This document shows positions 9,774 through 19,802 of a stretch of DNA of 64,000 nt, in pieces. The position numbers were made by a program, and so were the translations under genes. Each line of letters begins with the position of its first letter. Within the stretch, counting starts at the first letter, position 1. The notes beneath the pieces are model-generated. The model saw only the letters and a program-made list of their open reading frames with translations, was not told the origin of the DNA and made no database searches. Origin of the DNA: Magnetococcales bacterium (GTDB lineage: Bacteria > Pseudomonadota > Magnetococcia > Magnetococcales > Magnetaquicoccaceae); assembly GCA_011089965.1 (NCBI GenBank), contig JAANAU010000016.1, positions 1 to 64,000 of the forward strand, in the 5' to 3' direction.

Positions 9774-12700
9774 TCACATCGTACACGGTATTTGGGGTGA
9801 ATCATCCGATGGAAGCATCACAATCGCCCATACCGGATTTGTGATCGCGGCTCCTGCATAAGGCGGCAGCATGGTCGCACCGTGACTGGCAAACAGATCT
9901 CCGGGCATGTAGGGAAGTCCTCCACGCCCTTTGATCACGAAACTGCTCACGTTGTTTCTTCCCGATGCGGAACAACGCTCGTTCATCAGTGCAGAAGCAT
10001 CGAAGAAATTGACCGGCAAGGTCATCAATCCATCCACGACATTCATGTTCGGGGTGTCCACCGATACCGTGCCTTGCACGCCGAGTACGGAAGAAGCGGT
10101 CATGCTGCTGGAAGTGTCTTGCAGCAGGGTGTGGGCCTGAACATGGACATTGCCGCCAGCCCCGCCAAAGGCATTGGCCTGAACATGACTGTGATCCAGG
10201 ATCAGAAAACGAGGGTCGATGGAAATATTGCCGCCATTGCCATCTCCCCCCCGTACCGAGGTGGAGATGTTTGAGTGACGTAGATGAATCCTGGTATCCA
10301 CCTCGACCGTAATTCCGCCTCCGCCACCGGTTTCTGCAGATGAGGTCACGGCCGCTTCATTCATGATCAAGGAGTCGTGGGAACGCAACAAGATTGATCC
10401 GGCATCGCCAGCATGTTCCGAGGTGGAGTTCGCGGAGATCGTGGCATGGTCAAGATGGGTGTTTTGTTTCACGTCCAAAGAGATATTGCCACCATCTCCG
10501 GTTCCAGAGGTCGCCACGCTGATCGCGGCCCCATCGGAGAGTTCCATCGATTCTGCCGTGATGCTCAAGTCTCCCCCACCCCCGGCCCCGGATACGGAAG
10601 AGTAGATGCCGCTCGATCCTGGGGGTACGACGCCATCTGCAGCGTATAAAGTGATATGCTCTGGCACTGTGCCTGAAATGAGTACATTCCTGGCGGTGAT
10701 CTGAAGGTTTCCGGCACGTTCATTTCCGGCACTGGAGACATCGATGCGGGCACCATGGGTCAGGGTCAATTGGTCGGCATTCACGGAAATGGTCCCTGCA
10801 TGACCATTTCCCTGTGTGGTTGCAATAATCCCGCTTGGATTTCGAATCCTACCATCGATGCCATAACCATCCACGGTGATATTGGATGCGTTGAGACTGA
10901 TTGTTCCCGCATTGCTGTAATAACTGCCCGTGGAGTTGATTTGAGATCCGGATCGCATATCCAGACTGGTGGCGATGATTTCAATCGTTCCTGCGGAGGT
11001 GAGAGGAAAAAAACTGTAGAATGTCCCTGAATTGTTCAATACGGCCACGACACCCTGGGAGGTCAGACGGTTCATTTCAGACGCATCGATTTCTGCGGAT
11101 CCACTCAAATTTCCTCCGGCCTCCGCAGAAATGTTTCCATTGTCCATCAAGATATCCGGGGCTTCAATCGTGATATTCCCGGCCGTTCCACTCCACATGG
11201 CATTCGAGGTGATGCTGGTATTCAAGAAAGAAATCCGTTCGGAGGCGCGCATGACAACATTGCCGGCATCTCCCCGGCTGTCGCTCCAACCTGAGAAAGA
11301 GGTGTTTCTTATGCGGATATTATCGGCTTGCAATGTGACATTGCCACCTCTGCCAGTACCATACTTCGCATCCACGATCTCCGATTCCCAGGTGCTTTCG
11401 GAATCCGTATAATAGTCGAATGACGTATTTCTTATGGAAATGTTCTTGGCATGAATATTCAGATTTCCCGCATGACCGCTGCCGCCATCTTCGGATATCA
11501 CACCGATGTTGGAACGGTTGGTTATCTCCACCAGATCAGCCGCCTGGATCGTGATGTTGCCGCCATTTCCTTGAGAACGCGAGGTGATCGAATTGATGGA
11601 TGCATGATCCATGGTCAAGGATTGAACGTCTATGAGTATGTTTCCGGTACTGCCCAGCTCGGCGTTGGTGACCTGATCATCTCCATCCAACGAATAAGCG
11701 AGTGGGTTTGAAATCACATAAATTGTTCCTGAATGCAGAAATCGATCCGCATGGATCGTGATGTTGCCTCCATGACCCTTGCCGTGGGTCGTGGATTTGA
11801 TTTCGGCATCACCGGTTTCCGACCTGTTCAGAATCAATTCTTTGGCGGTCAGCGCAATGTCTCCCGCATTGCCCGTGTCAAAGGTGTTGGTGATCAGATT
11901 GAATTCGGATTGACCGTCTGTATTGATATTCCAAAGACTTTTAGAATTTTCGCTGAGTTCATGAATGGTCAACGTATCACCAGCCCGGATGGAGAGGTTT
12001 CCACCAGGACCATGACCCGATGTATTTGTGAGCAGTGCCCCGGAGATCGTCGCGTTGGATTGCGCGTTCAACTCGATGTTCCCGCCACGCATGTCTCCTG
12101 TATTGGCACGCATGAGTCCACCATTCAGTACCACATCGCTCCCCTGGATCCTGATGGCGCCTGCCTGGTCTGCGCTGGTGTCGATCAGCGAATTGTTCCA
12201 GTCGATGCGTCCGAATGTGGTCAGAGAGGAGGTGTCCGGGCCGGAATCGGTCATGCGTACTTCTCCGCTCGATTTGGTGGCAATGAGATGGACATCATTG
12301 CCGAACATTTGCAGTTCCGATCTGTCGGAGGCAATGGCCCCGCCAATCGCGGAAAAAGTGGAACCTGGTGCGCCACCGTTCAAACGACTGCCGTTGAATT
12401 CGATGCGGGTTTGCCTGGCATTGAGAAATCCGAAAGCAGACGGATTGACCCGTACCAGGGCACTGGATCGGGCTGGATCCGCATAAAACTTTTCGGTCTC
12501 GCCAAATTTCAGATAATCCGCTGTCGTCACATGAAATGAACCGGTCAGATCCAGTTCGGCATTCGGGCCGAAGACGATGCCATTGGGATTCATCAAAAAG
12601 AGATTGGCTCCGGGAATGCTGGAGCGGATGGTGCCGTTGATACTGGATGATGTCCCACCTGTCACTCTGCCGATAATGTTTTCAATTTGATTTCCCTGGA

Positions 12701-12938
12701 AGTCGGCGATTTCTCCCTGGGTCAGGTTGAATCGGGAAAAACTGTGAAACAGATTGGTACCGACTGTGGTGCCATAATCCTGCAAGATGGGGTATACGTT
12801 GTTTCTTTTGGAAATATCTCCCGAGAAACTGGATTTCATGGAGCCATCCAGGGCAACACCTCCGGCCGTCAGAGTGCCAAATTGCAGAAGGCTCGCAGTG
12901 AAAGCGATTGATTTTAACAATTTGGCATAAACTCTCAT
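9774..12938 (-). CDS. TpsA-type filamentous haemagglutinin-like exoprotein
   Basis: The 1054-residue product has an N-terminal signal peptide (about residues 1-29) and a TPS secretion domain with the hallmark NPNGIVFG near residue 120. A long right-handed beta-helix made of degenerate repeats (GNITIxA, GGNLxIxA) follows. The C-terminus carries a Cys followed by SSFVIKGRGGLP, a motif I associate with cyanobacterial-type haemagglutinins rather than with pertussis FHA. It is predicted to be exported by the TpsB protein encoded two genes upstream. The CHAT protease gene lies between the two, 39 bp upstream of this start. Its role is probably adhesion or surface structure, and the binding target is unknown. 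Confidence 0.92.
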   Translation of the reverse strand: MRVYAKLLKSIAFTASLLQFGTLTAGGVALDGSMKSSFSGDISKRNNVYPILQDYGTTVGTNLFHSFSRFNLTQGEIADFQGNQIENIIGRVTGGTSSSINGTIRSSIPGANLFLMNPNGIVFGPNAELDLTGSFHVTTADYLKFGETEKFYADPARSSALVRVNPSAFGFLNARQTRIEFNGSRLNGGAPGSTFSAIGGAIASDRSELQMFGNDVHLIATKSSGEVRMTDSGPDTSSLTTFGRIDWNNSLIDTSADQAGAIRIQGSDVVLNGGLMRANTGDMRGGNIELNAQSNATISGALLTNTSGHGPGGNLSIRAGDTLTIHELSENSKSLWNINTDGQSEFNLITNTFDTGNAGDIALTAKELILNRSETGDAEIKSTTHGKGHGGNITIHADRFLHSGTIYVISNPLAYSLDGDDQVTNAELGSTGNILIDVQSLTMDHASINSITSRSQGNGGNITIQAADLVEITNRSNIGVISEDGGSGHAGNLNIHAKNISIRNTSFDYYTDSESTWESEIVDAKYGTGRGGNVTLQADNIRIRNTSFSGWSDSRGDAGNVVMRASERISFLNTSITSNAMWSGTAGNITIEAPDILMDNGNISAEAGGNLSGSAEIDASEMNRLTSQGVVAVLNNSGTFYSFFPLTSAGTIEIIATSLDMRSGSQINSTGSYYSNAGTISLNASNITVDGYGIDGRIRNPSGIIATTQGNGHAGTISVNADQLTLTHGARIDVSSAGNERAGNLQITARNVLISGTVPEHITLYAADGVVPPGSSGIYSSVSGAGGGGDLSITAESMELSDGAAISVATSGTGDGGNISLDVKQNTHLDHATISANSTSEHAGDAGSILLRSHDSLIMNEAAVTSSAETGGGGGITVEVDTRIHLRHSNISTSVRGGDGNGGNISIDPRFLILDHSHVQANAFGGAGGNVHVQAHTLLQDTSSSMTASSVLGVQGTVSVDTPNMNVVDGLMTLPVNFFDASALMNERCSASGRNNVSSFVIKGRGGLPYMPGDLFASHGATMLPPYAGAAITNPVWAIVMLPSDDSPQIPCTM

Positions 12939-12977
12939 CGCACCATCTCCGTTCCTTCGATACGTTGCTTCGGATTG

Positions 12978-15281
12978 TCACAACCAATTGCCAATCAGAA
13001 TAAAGGCGGCCCACAAACCGGGGTGCTCCGTGGCCGAGTCGTGAATCATCTGCATTTGAATTTTTCTCAAAGCCATGGCCTTGGATTGATGACCCGTACC
13101 GATGTTGCGATAAAATCCGGTCACCAGTTTGGCCGTTGCCGAATCATCCACAAGCCACAGGGATGCCAGTGCGCTGCGCGCACCCGCCTTGATCGCGATA
13201 CCAGCCAGTCCAAGCGCAGCACGATCATCTCCGACTGCGGTCTGGCAGGCGCTGAGCGTGAGTAATTCCACCGGTTGATTACGGAATGCTTTGTGACCGA
13301 TCATCTCCTGAAGTCGGTTGAGCGTGATTTTATCGTTGTATGCAAGAATAAAAGTTTTTTCTGGATTGTGATCAAATTGCCCATGCGAAGCGATATGGAC
13401 AATGGAATAAGGATCGGCCCTGATCGCGCCTACGGCTTCTTGCACGGTGAACGCTTCATCGACGAGGGAACGGCCAGGAAAGATGGTGCTGACCTGATCC
13501 ACTTCCTTGAGCACATTGGGCAGTTCGGAAAATCCTTCTCCTCCCTTGGATAAGGCATTAATCAGCATGGAGATACGGTTGCGATCCAGTGGGCGTGGTG
13601 CGGTCAGGAACATGCTGGGCGTGACGGCCACGGCGAATTTCTCGGCCAGGAAATGCTGTCCATCGTGCAAGGCCGCCAATGGAATGGTCCGTAAAGCCCC
13701 GTCTGGAACCACAACAATCGTCTCGATCCCTGCTTTTTCAAGGCTTTCGTACACGGGTGCGACCAGCCAACGATACAATGTCTGGGCATGGGGGAGATAT
13801 TCTGTGCCATCCATTTCTTCCAATTGACTTCGGAACTCATGGACCTCTTCTTCCAGGGCGGCAGATGAAACAGGAACAACGATCTGCTTCATTCCGGTTG
13901 GCAAGGTCAGCAGAATTTCCAGGCGATCCGGTAACGGAATCGGATAGTAGATGACAGTCTGCTGCTGTATTTGTTCAAGAGTGGTCTTTTTTTCCTGTGC
14001 AGCGGCAACACATCCGTCCTGGAAGAGATTTTGCAGTTCCGCTGTTTTCAAGGATTCGATGGTATTGCGTGCCTCCAACAACAGTGTCTCTTGACGTTTG
14101 GGATCGGACTCCTGGGCGGATTGACGCAACAGCAGGTCTGTCAATTGATAATAAACAGGGCCGATCAATTCCCGGAACGCGTCCTGTCCATCTCGCAGTC
14201 CTAAATGAAAATCGAGGCGCACCAGACTCAAGGTTTTCACTGCCTGTCGATACCACGTCTGAGCTTCCAGGAATTGACCCTGTTCTTTGGCCAGACGGCC
14301 ACGTTGCCACTCCCACAAATAAAGAATTTCCGGTGATCCTGTTGATTTTGCATGGAAAATCGCTTCCCTGGTCAACAGGTCCGCATCTGCCCAACGTCGT
14401 TCCTGCTCATAGAGTTTTCCCTGGTATCCCAGGGCATAGGAAAGGGTTTTCCAATCTTTCAGATCCCGTGCCACCTTGGCTGCCTTTTGAAAGAGATCAA
14501 AAGCCACCAGGGACATGGGAGGATGATGTCTGATTTTTTGTTGTGCCGTGTCTGCCGCGAGTTTCCCAAGAGAAATCAGGGCGTAGGCCTGTGAATGCGT
14601 GGCGGTTTGATTGGGCACTTTCTGCAGGGCTTCGTCCAGGCGTTGACTGGCTTTGACCTTGTCCCGTTGTTTGATCGCACCGTGGACCCGGTTGATGAGA
14701 ATTTTTCCTTCCAGAATGTCATCACCATTTTGTCTGGCCAACTGAAGGGCATCCTGAAAACTCTGTTCAGCCAGTGCCCAGGAACGTTGCACCAGCAACC
14801 CGTTGCCAAGATTGTTCAGCAGTGCGGCCAGCCATGGTGATGGCCGTTCTTTTCTGGCCAAGGAGATGCCTGCTTGCAGCACCTGCACCGACTCATCCAC
14901 TTGATTCGAGGCCAGCAGGTAGTCTCCCCAGGCCAATGCCGCATGGATGTCGTCTTGCAGGGTGGCGGTGCGGGCAGTCAAGGAGCGCGCTTCCTGCAAA
15001 TGATGTTCCGCGTCCGGGAATGCCCCCAGTGCCTGAGACGCCATCCCCATGGCAATCAGCAGATCGATGGTCTCTTGAAGGTTTTCACTGTTGCGTGCCT
15101 TGTCGATCCGCGTTTTGCCCACTTCCAGGACACGCATATAATTTCCGGAGGCCAGTAACGTCTCCATGTCTTCGATGCGGTCCGATAGAGTCGGATTGCT
15201 CCAGGATGACTCCAGAACAGCCAATAACAAACCAAGTGCCATCATGATCGGTCGGAGCATTGTCGGGTTCCTGTTCATCAA
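12978..15281 (-). CDS. TPR-CHAT domain caspase-like protease
   Basis: The 767-residue product has a probable N-terminal signal sequence (hydrophobic stretch at about 8-27), a long TPR-like helical repeat region (about 35-430) and a C-terminal CHAT domain (about 520-765). The predicted His-Cys dyad is visible as HIASHGQF (~629) and LSACQTA (~676). The nucleophilic context GDDRAALGLAGIAIKAGARS and the terminal AFILIGNW segment are typical. CHAT proteases are clan CD peptidases. Here the gene is sandwiched between tpsB (4-bp overlap) and tpsA, so processing or surveillance of the TpsA exoprotein is the obvious inference. It is not demonstrated. Confidence 0.92.
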   Translation of the reverse strand: MMNRNPTMLRPIMMALGLLLAVLESSWSNPTLSDRIEDMETLLASGNYMRVLEVGKTRIDKARNSENLQETIDLLIAMGMASQALGAFPDAEHHLQEARSLTARTATLQDDIHAALAWGDYLLASNQVDESVQVLQAGISLARKERPSPWLAALLNNLGNGLLVQRSWALAEQSFQDALQLARQNGDDILEGKILINRVHGAIKQRDKVKASQRLDEALQKVPNQTATHSQAYALISLGKLAADTAQQKIRHHPPMSLVAFDLFQKAAKVARDLKDWKTLSYALGYQGKLYEQERRWADADLLTREAIFHAKSTGSPEILYLWEWQRGRLAKEQGQFLEAQTWYRQAVKTLSLVRLDFHLGLRDGQDAFRELIGPVYYQLTDLLLRQSAQESDPKRQETLLLEARNTIESLKTAELQNLFQDGCVAAAQEKKTTLEQIQQQTVIYYPIPLPDRLEILLTLPTGMKQIVVPVSSAALEEEVHEFRSQLEEMDGTEYLPHAQTLYRWLVAPVYESLEKAGIETIVVVPDGALRTIPLAALHDGQHFLAEKFAVAVTPSMFLTAPRPLDRNRISMLINALSKGGEGFSELPNVLKEVDQVSTIFPGRSLVDEAFTVQEAVGAIRADPYSIVHIASHGQFDHNPEKTFILAYNDKITLNRLQEMIGHKAFRNQPVELLTLSACQTAVGDDRAALGLAGIAIKAGARSALASLWLVDDSATAKLVTGFYRNIGTGHQSKAMALRKIQMQMIHDSATEHPGLWAAFILIGNWL

Positions 15282-16999
15282 TCCGTGGCCATGGTCATGC
15301 GGAAATGGATGCCATGATCTTGTGCGCCTTCATTGGGTAAATCTGGAATGTCGCGCAAACGATGTGCGAGATAAAGTTCTGCGTTGGATTTTTTGCTGAG
15401 GGACCATAACAGACCCATGCCGACACTTGATATCTCTTTTGGCGTTGTGCTGGCCAGCTCCGCTTTGTCTTTCGCGTAACCATGGTCGTAGAAAAGCGCG
15501 CCTGTGACTCCTCCATAAGAAGAGAGTTCCTGTATGCCTGGAACAGGCAGGCTCAGCGTGGTCGGTATGCGCCATTCGATGGAGGCCAACGCACCCTGAT
15601 CACGTCCCAGATAATTCTCCCGATAACCCCGTACCGTATCTGCGCCACCCAGAGAGAATTTTTCCGTTGTCAACATGGGGGAGTCTGTCAGGCGTAGTGC
15701 TCCTTTGATCAACACAAGGCTATCCCAGAAATCAGGTAAGGAGTGCAGCCATTGGGTTTGACCCAACCATGCCAGAAAACGGCCATTCGGACTTCCCGGC
15801 AACAGGATGGCGCCACAGCAATCGACCCCCTTGGAAAACTCAGAATGAATGGCCAGTGCATGACCGGTTCCGCGAACAATCCATTCCTGTCCCAGGTGAA
15901 TCGTTGCCACTTCGGAGCGGCCCTGTGTGGTGCCTGAAGTGAAATCAAACGGCTCCCCAAGCAAGGAGGAACGACTGGAGCGACGTTGTACACCCAAGCT
16001 GGCCGCCAGTTCCTGGTTTGGTTTTTTAATCAAGGGATGGGTCAGGGTCATCCCGTAATTTTCGCTGCGACTGATGATATCCAGTGCGGCAAATGGTTCG
16101 GCAATGACGGAACTGGTCGTCCTTGATCGGAAGAGGGTCAAGCTGGTATCGTCAGGAAATAATGGGATTTCATAAGATATTGAATAGTCGTTGATTCCTT
16201 GGGAGTTTCCGTAACTTAAAGTCAATTTGTCATCCCGGCCAAACAGGCTGCGTGTTCCAAGCGCAATATCTGTTTTTTCTGCCCCCAGGTTTGGAGAGTT
16301 GTGATTGTGATGGCTTATTTTGGCAAAATAGGGAGATTCTTCTTCGATTTCAAGATCAAGAGCGGCTTCACCAGTCTTGAGTTCAGGACGCAATTCAGAT
16401 TTGATGCTGCGAATCATTTCCCTCTGACGCAACAATTGCAATCGACTTTCCAGTTCATGGATATTCAGGGGGGATTTTAGTTGGTATGAAATATAATCAT
16501 TCAAAAAATCTGTATTCAGTGCCTTGTTCCCGCTGATGTTGATCTTGGTCAATTGTCCTTCGACTACCTCAAGAACAAGTTGCCCATCCGTTATATCCTG
16601 ATCTTTCATCACCAGTCCTGAGGTGACATATCCATGCTTAATGTAAAGGCGTGTCAATTGGTCGCGCAGTTCAAATAATTCATCTACGCTGACGGCGCGA
16701 TTTGTGTATGGAGTTGTGATTTCTTGAATCATGGAGTCAGGAAAAACCGACCCGTTGAGAACCTTGATATTTCTGATAATCATTTCTTCTTGGGTGGCGA
16801 GATTGCCTTGATCTTGATTGTGGTGCGGTACAGGAGGCAAGAGAAATGGTGCGTCGGTTGGAACTTTGTGTTTCAATGGAGGAGGTTCATTTTTTTCTGT
16901 GCAATAGGCGGACGTCTGGAACAACAAAAGCCCGATTGACTGCAAGACGAGTAAAAATCTAATAGGATTTTTTTTCTTAAGAGATGAGCGTGACATCAT
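15278..16999 (-). CDS. TpsB/FhaC-family outer-membrane transporter
   Basis: The product has a signal peptide (MMSRSS start, hydrophobic core FLLVLQSIGLLLF), a POTRA_2 domain and a ShlB-type 16-strand barrel. The POTRA region carries motifs such as YIKHGYVTSG and ITDGQLVLEVVEG, and the barrel carries the essential L6 motif VRGYRE. The frame stays open to 17065, but the internal ATG at 16999 gives a clean signal peptide and is preferred. TpsB proteins translocate TpsA partners across the outer membrane using POTRA recognition. It is the first gene of the operon and overlaps the CHAT gene by 4 bp. Confidence 0.93.
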   Translation of the reverse strand: MMSRSSLKKKNPIRFLLVLQSIGLLLFQTSAYCTEKNEPPPLKHKVPTDAPFLLPPVPHHNQDQGNLATQEEMIIRNIKVLNGSVFPDSMIQEITTPYTNRAVSVDELFELRDQLTRLYIKHGYVTSGLVMKDQDITDGQLVLEVVEGQLTKINISGNKALNTDFLNDYISYQLKSPLNIHELESRLQLLRQREMIRSIKSELRPELKTGEAALDLEIEEESPYFAKISHHNHNSPNLGAEKTDIALGTRSLFGRDDKLTLSYGNSQGINDYSISYEIPLFPDDTSLTLFRSRTTSSVIAEPFAALDIISRSENYGMTLTHPLIKKPNQELAASLGVQRRSSRSSLLGEPFDFTSGTTQGRSEVATIHLGQEWIVRGTGHALAIHSEFSKGVDCCGAILLPGSPNGRFLAWLGQTQWLHSLPDFWDSLVLIKGALRLTDSPMLTTEKFSLGGADTVRGYRENYLGRDQGALASIEWRIPTTLSLPVPGIQELSSYGGVTGALFYDHGYAKDKAELASTTPKEISSVGMGLLWSLSKKSNAELYLAHRLRDIPDLPNEGAQDHGIHFRMTMATD

Positions 17000-17389
17000 G
17001 GTTTCCAGCTTTTTTCCCAATAGATGTTTGTATATGATGCCTTTCGGGCAAAAAGGCCCACTCAACGGCTAAGCGTGGGGTTTTGCCCCACACCCTCCCC
17101 GCTGTGCTGAACACATTGGCCAGCAATCTTAAACGTCACCTTCACATCCCATCCGTGCCAGAGGATTGATGTTGTCCGGCAGGCACGATGTCACTGCTGG
17201 CAGAGATTGGACCAACTGGTCAAACGCTGTCAAGATCTTTCTTGAATTTTCAATTTTGTCAGTAAAATAATGACATAACAAGAATTCGTGTCACAGGGAT
17301 CCGACTGCTCGGATTGCCCTTGACTGATGCTGGCAAAGGCTGCAATCCAGAATGATAAAAATTATTATGTTTGAATGTGTGATTTGTTT
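17000..17389. other. intergenic region upstream of the TPS operon
   Basis: About 390 bp lie upstream of tpsB with no convincing gene. The region contains a small GC-rich hairpin (GTGGGG / CCCCAC, 17075-17091) and then an AT-richer segment around 17220-17390. The operon promoter must lie here on the minus strand. TTGTTA and CAAAAT with 17-bp spacing (about 17253-17282, minus strand) is only a weak candidate. No operator, riboswitch or RNA gene was recognised. Confidence 0.5.
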
Positions 17390-17455
17390 TAAATATTAAA
17401 ATCCTGGGGGATGAATCCCCCAGACCCCCTCTTTTCTTTCAATAGTTGGATATCG
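17390..17455 (+). repeat. composite intergenic element, copy C (right module only)
   Basis: Only the right module remains: a short TTTTAAATATTAAAA spacer, the stem CTGGGGG / CCCCCAG (about 17404-17422), the pyrimidine tract and the start of the tail. The left hairpins and the tandem array are absent. It lies directly after the histidine-kinase gene (minus strand, stop at 17457). The hairpin followed by GGATTTTAATATTT would terminate that transcript. Confidence 0.85.
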
Positions 17456-17456
17456 T

Positions 17457-19802
17457 TCAGGGACTGTCCGGATGCAATGCCTGCTCCCAGGCGCGAATGG
17501 CGGTGATCAACGGATCAAGGGCCGCAGCAAAATCGTCCAGCTCCCGTGTGACCCCGGCTCCGGAGTGACGCAGGGCTGTTTCCAGGGTTTGGGCACAGGC
17601 AAAGAGTTCCCGTGCGGAGAGGTTGCCTGCCATTCCCTTGATCGAATGGACCCGTCGGATCGCCTCTTCCAGATCCTGGGCCGTCAGGAGCGCACGAATC
17701 TCTGCTGCGGCCTGCATCTGGCTGTCGGCGAAATCGTTCAGAATGCGTCGCAGCAAGGCCGGTTTGTGGTTGATCCGATCCATCAGCTCGACAAAATCGA
17801 TCAGGGTGGCCAGTGTCGGCGGGGCCGGGTGCGGGCTGGATGTTGCCACGGGTGCAAGAGGTGTCGTGATCCAGCGGTGCAAGGCGGCATACAACAGTGC
17901 CTTGTCAATGGGTTTGGTCAGATGGTCGTTCATGCCTGCTTCCAGGCTTTTCTCCCGATCCCCGCTCAGGGCATGGGCGCTCATGGCCAGAATGGGCAGC
18001 GTTTGCCAACGGGGATCTGTCCGCACCATGCGGGTGGCTGTATACCCATCCATTTCCGGCATCTGAATGTCCATCAGGATCAGATCAAATTTTTTCTGTT
18101 CCAGCAGACGGAGTACCTCCAGACCGTTGTGGGCACACTCCACCACCAGACCGACACTTTTGAGCAGTTCTTCGGCCACCAGCCGATTGATGGCATTGTC
18201 TTCGGCCAGCAGCACCCGTGCCCCGGCCAGTTGACCAACCGGTTGGGGCAAGGCGGGCAGCGGGGCAGAGGGGATGATGCTCTCCTCCTGGCTCCGACCC
18301 AGAATCACCTCAAACCAGAACAGACTCCCCTGCCCTGCTCTGCTTTCCACGCCAATGTGTCCGCCCATCTGTTCGCTCAACCGTTTGCAGATGGCCAGAC
18401 CCAAGCCGGTCCCGCCGAATTTGCGTGCCGTACCGGTTTCGGCCTGGCTGAACGGTTTGAACAGCATGGCTTGTTGTTCCGGGGTGATGCCGATCCCTTG
18501 GTCCTGAACCCCGAAGTGCAGGCGGATGCGCTCTTGATTCTGTTCGACCACAGCCACGTTGACCCGCACCTGGCCGCGTTCCGTGAACTTGATGGCATTG
18601 CCAACCAGATTGAACAGCACCTGTTGCAGACGCAACGGATCGCCCAGCAGGGTGCCGGTCAACTCGGGAGCGGGTTCAATCCGCAATTGCACCTCTTTGG
18701 CGATGGTGGTCGAGGAGAACAGATCCTGTAAATTGTCCAACAGATCCTGCAACCGAAACGCCACCCGTTCCAGGACCATCCCTCCCTGTTCGATTTTGGA
18801 GAGGTCCAGAATGTCATTGATCAACTGCAACAGGGTGCGTGATGAGGATTGTGCTTTGATCAGATAGTTGCGGGTGGTTGCAGGGATATCGTGTTGCAGT
18901 GCCAGATCGATCAACCCCATCACTCCGTTCATGGGGGTGCGGATTTCGTGGCTCATGTTGGCCAGAAAGGCGCTTTTGGCCCGATTGGCGCTGTCTGCCT
19001 GGATGCGTGCCCGTTTCAGTTCCTGTGCCACCAGCATGATGCTGATCAACAGGCCGGTCAGAACGCAGACATAGCTTGTTTTTTTCAACAAATGGGACAG
19101 ATCGAACAGGGAATCGTACAGTCGGGTCGAGGTGGACATGAAGAGCGCCTCACTCAAAAAGGAGACGATCAACGCCAGAATCAACCAGTGGTGAAAATCA
19201 TCGGTTCGCCAGAGGCCGCGTCGCAGAAAGCCGATCAGGGCAATCAGGAACAACAGGGCCGGGATCAACTCTTGCGGTCTGGAGAGTGGGAGTTCCGGAT
19301 GGATGGCGCGCGGCAGGGGGATTTGGGTGAAAAAGAGAAAATTGAGCAGCGTGAAGCTGGCGATGGCCAAAAAGACCCAGCGTGGATCCAGGTGGTGTTG
19401 TTGGGGGGCGTGTCGGGTCAGAAGCCAGCTCAGGCACAGCAACATGGCCAGAAAGATGCGTGCCGAGATCCAGCTCCAGGGGATCAGCACCATGTATTCG
19501 GATGGCATGGCGCGGATGAAGAGTTCGGAGGAGACGATGGTATGGTAGAGATCGAGCAGTGACGTGCCGAGAAAGCCGGAGCCGATCAGCAGGAACAGGT
19601 CATCCCGTTCGGCAAAGTAGCGCATCAGGGCCAGAATGCCCACCATGAGGGCCAGGACCGTGGCCACGGATTCGAGGATGGTATGGAGTTGGGTGGAGCT
19701 GGTCCAGGTGGAATGCCGGGCCAGCAGATAGCCGCTGGTCAGAACCAGTGCGGTCAGCAGGTATTGCATGCCGCGAAAGGTGGCACGGTCTGGGATGGTC
19801 AT
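17457..19802 (-). CDS. hybrid sensor histidine kinase with membrane sensor, receiver and HPt domains
   Basis: The 781-residue product (ATG at 19802) starts with seven or eight hydrophobic segments resembling a MASE3-type membrane sensor (LLDLYHTI, IPWSWISARIF). A HisKA domain follows with phospho-His in NMSHEIRTP (~284). The HATPase domain has NLVGNAIKF (~400) and GTGLGLAI. The receiver carries its Asp in LILMDIQMPEMDG (~577), and a C-terminal HPt carries HSIKGMAGN (~720). All four phosphorelay modules are present. The upstream frame is open to 20423, but that part is the shadow of the PAP2 gene. The ATGA overlap with PAP2 defines the start and implies co-translation. The output regulator is not in the window. 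Confidence 0.93.
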   Translation of the reverse strand: MTIPDRATFRGMQYLLTALVLTSGYLLARHSTWTSSTQLHTILESVATVLALMVGILALMRYFAERDDLFLLIGSGFLGTSLLDLYHTIVSSELFIRAMPSEYMVLIPWSWISARIFLAMLLCLSWLLTRHAPQQHHLDPRWVFLAIASFTLLNFLFFTQIPLPRAIHPELPLSRPQELIPALLFLIALIGFLRRGLWRTDDFHHWLILALIVSFLSEALFMSTSTRLYDSLFDLSHLLKKTSYVCVLTGLLISIMLVAQELKRARIQADSANRAKSAFLANMSHEIRTPMNGVMGLIDLALQHDIPATTRNYLIKAQSSSRTLLQLINDILDLSKIEQGGMVLERVAFRLQDLLDNLQDLFSSTTIAKEVQLRIEPAPELTGTLLGDPLRLQQVLFNLVGNAIKFTERGQVRVNVAVVEQNQERIRLHFGVQDQGIGITPEQQAMLFKPFSQAETGTARKFGGTGLGLAICKRLSEQMGGHIGVESRAGQGSLFWFEVILGRSQEESIIPSAPLPALPQPVGQLAGARVLLAEDNAINRLVAEELLKSVGLVVECAHNGLEVLRLLEQKKFDLILMDIQMPEMDGYTATRMVRTDPRWQTLPILAMSAHALSGDREKSLEAGMNDHLTKPIDKALLYAALHRWITTPLAPVATSSPHPAPPTLATLIDFVELMDRINHKPALLRRILNDFADSQMQAAAEIRALLTAQDLEEAIRRVHSIKGMAGNLSARELFACAQTLETALRHSGAGVTRELDDFAAALDPLITAIRAWEQALHPDSP

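Noticed and set aside
17070-17100. Another copy of the composite element at the GTGGGG hairpin
   Set aside because: The stem sequence differs and none of the shared edges, arrays or tails is present.
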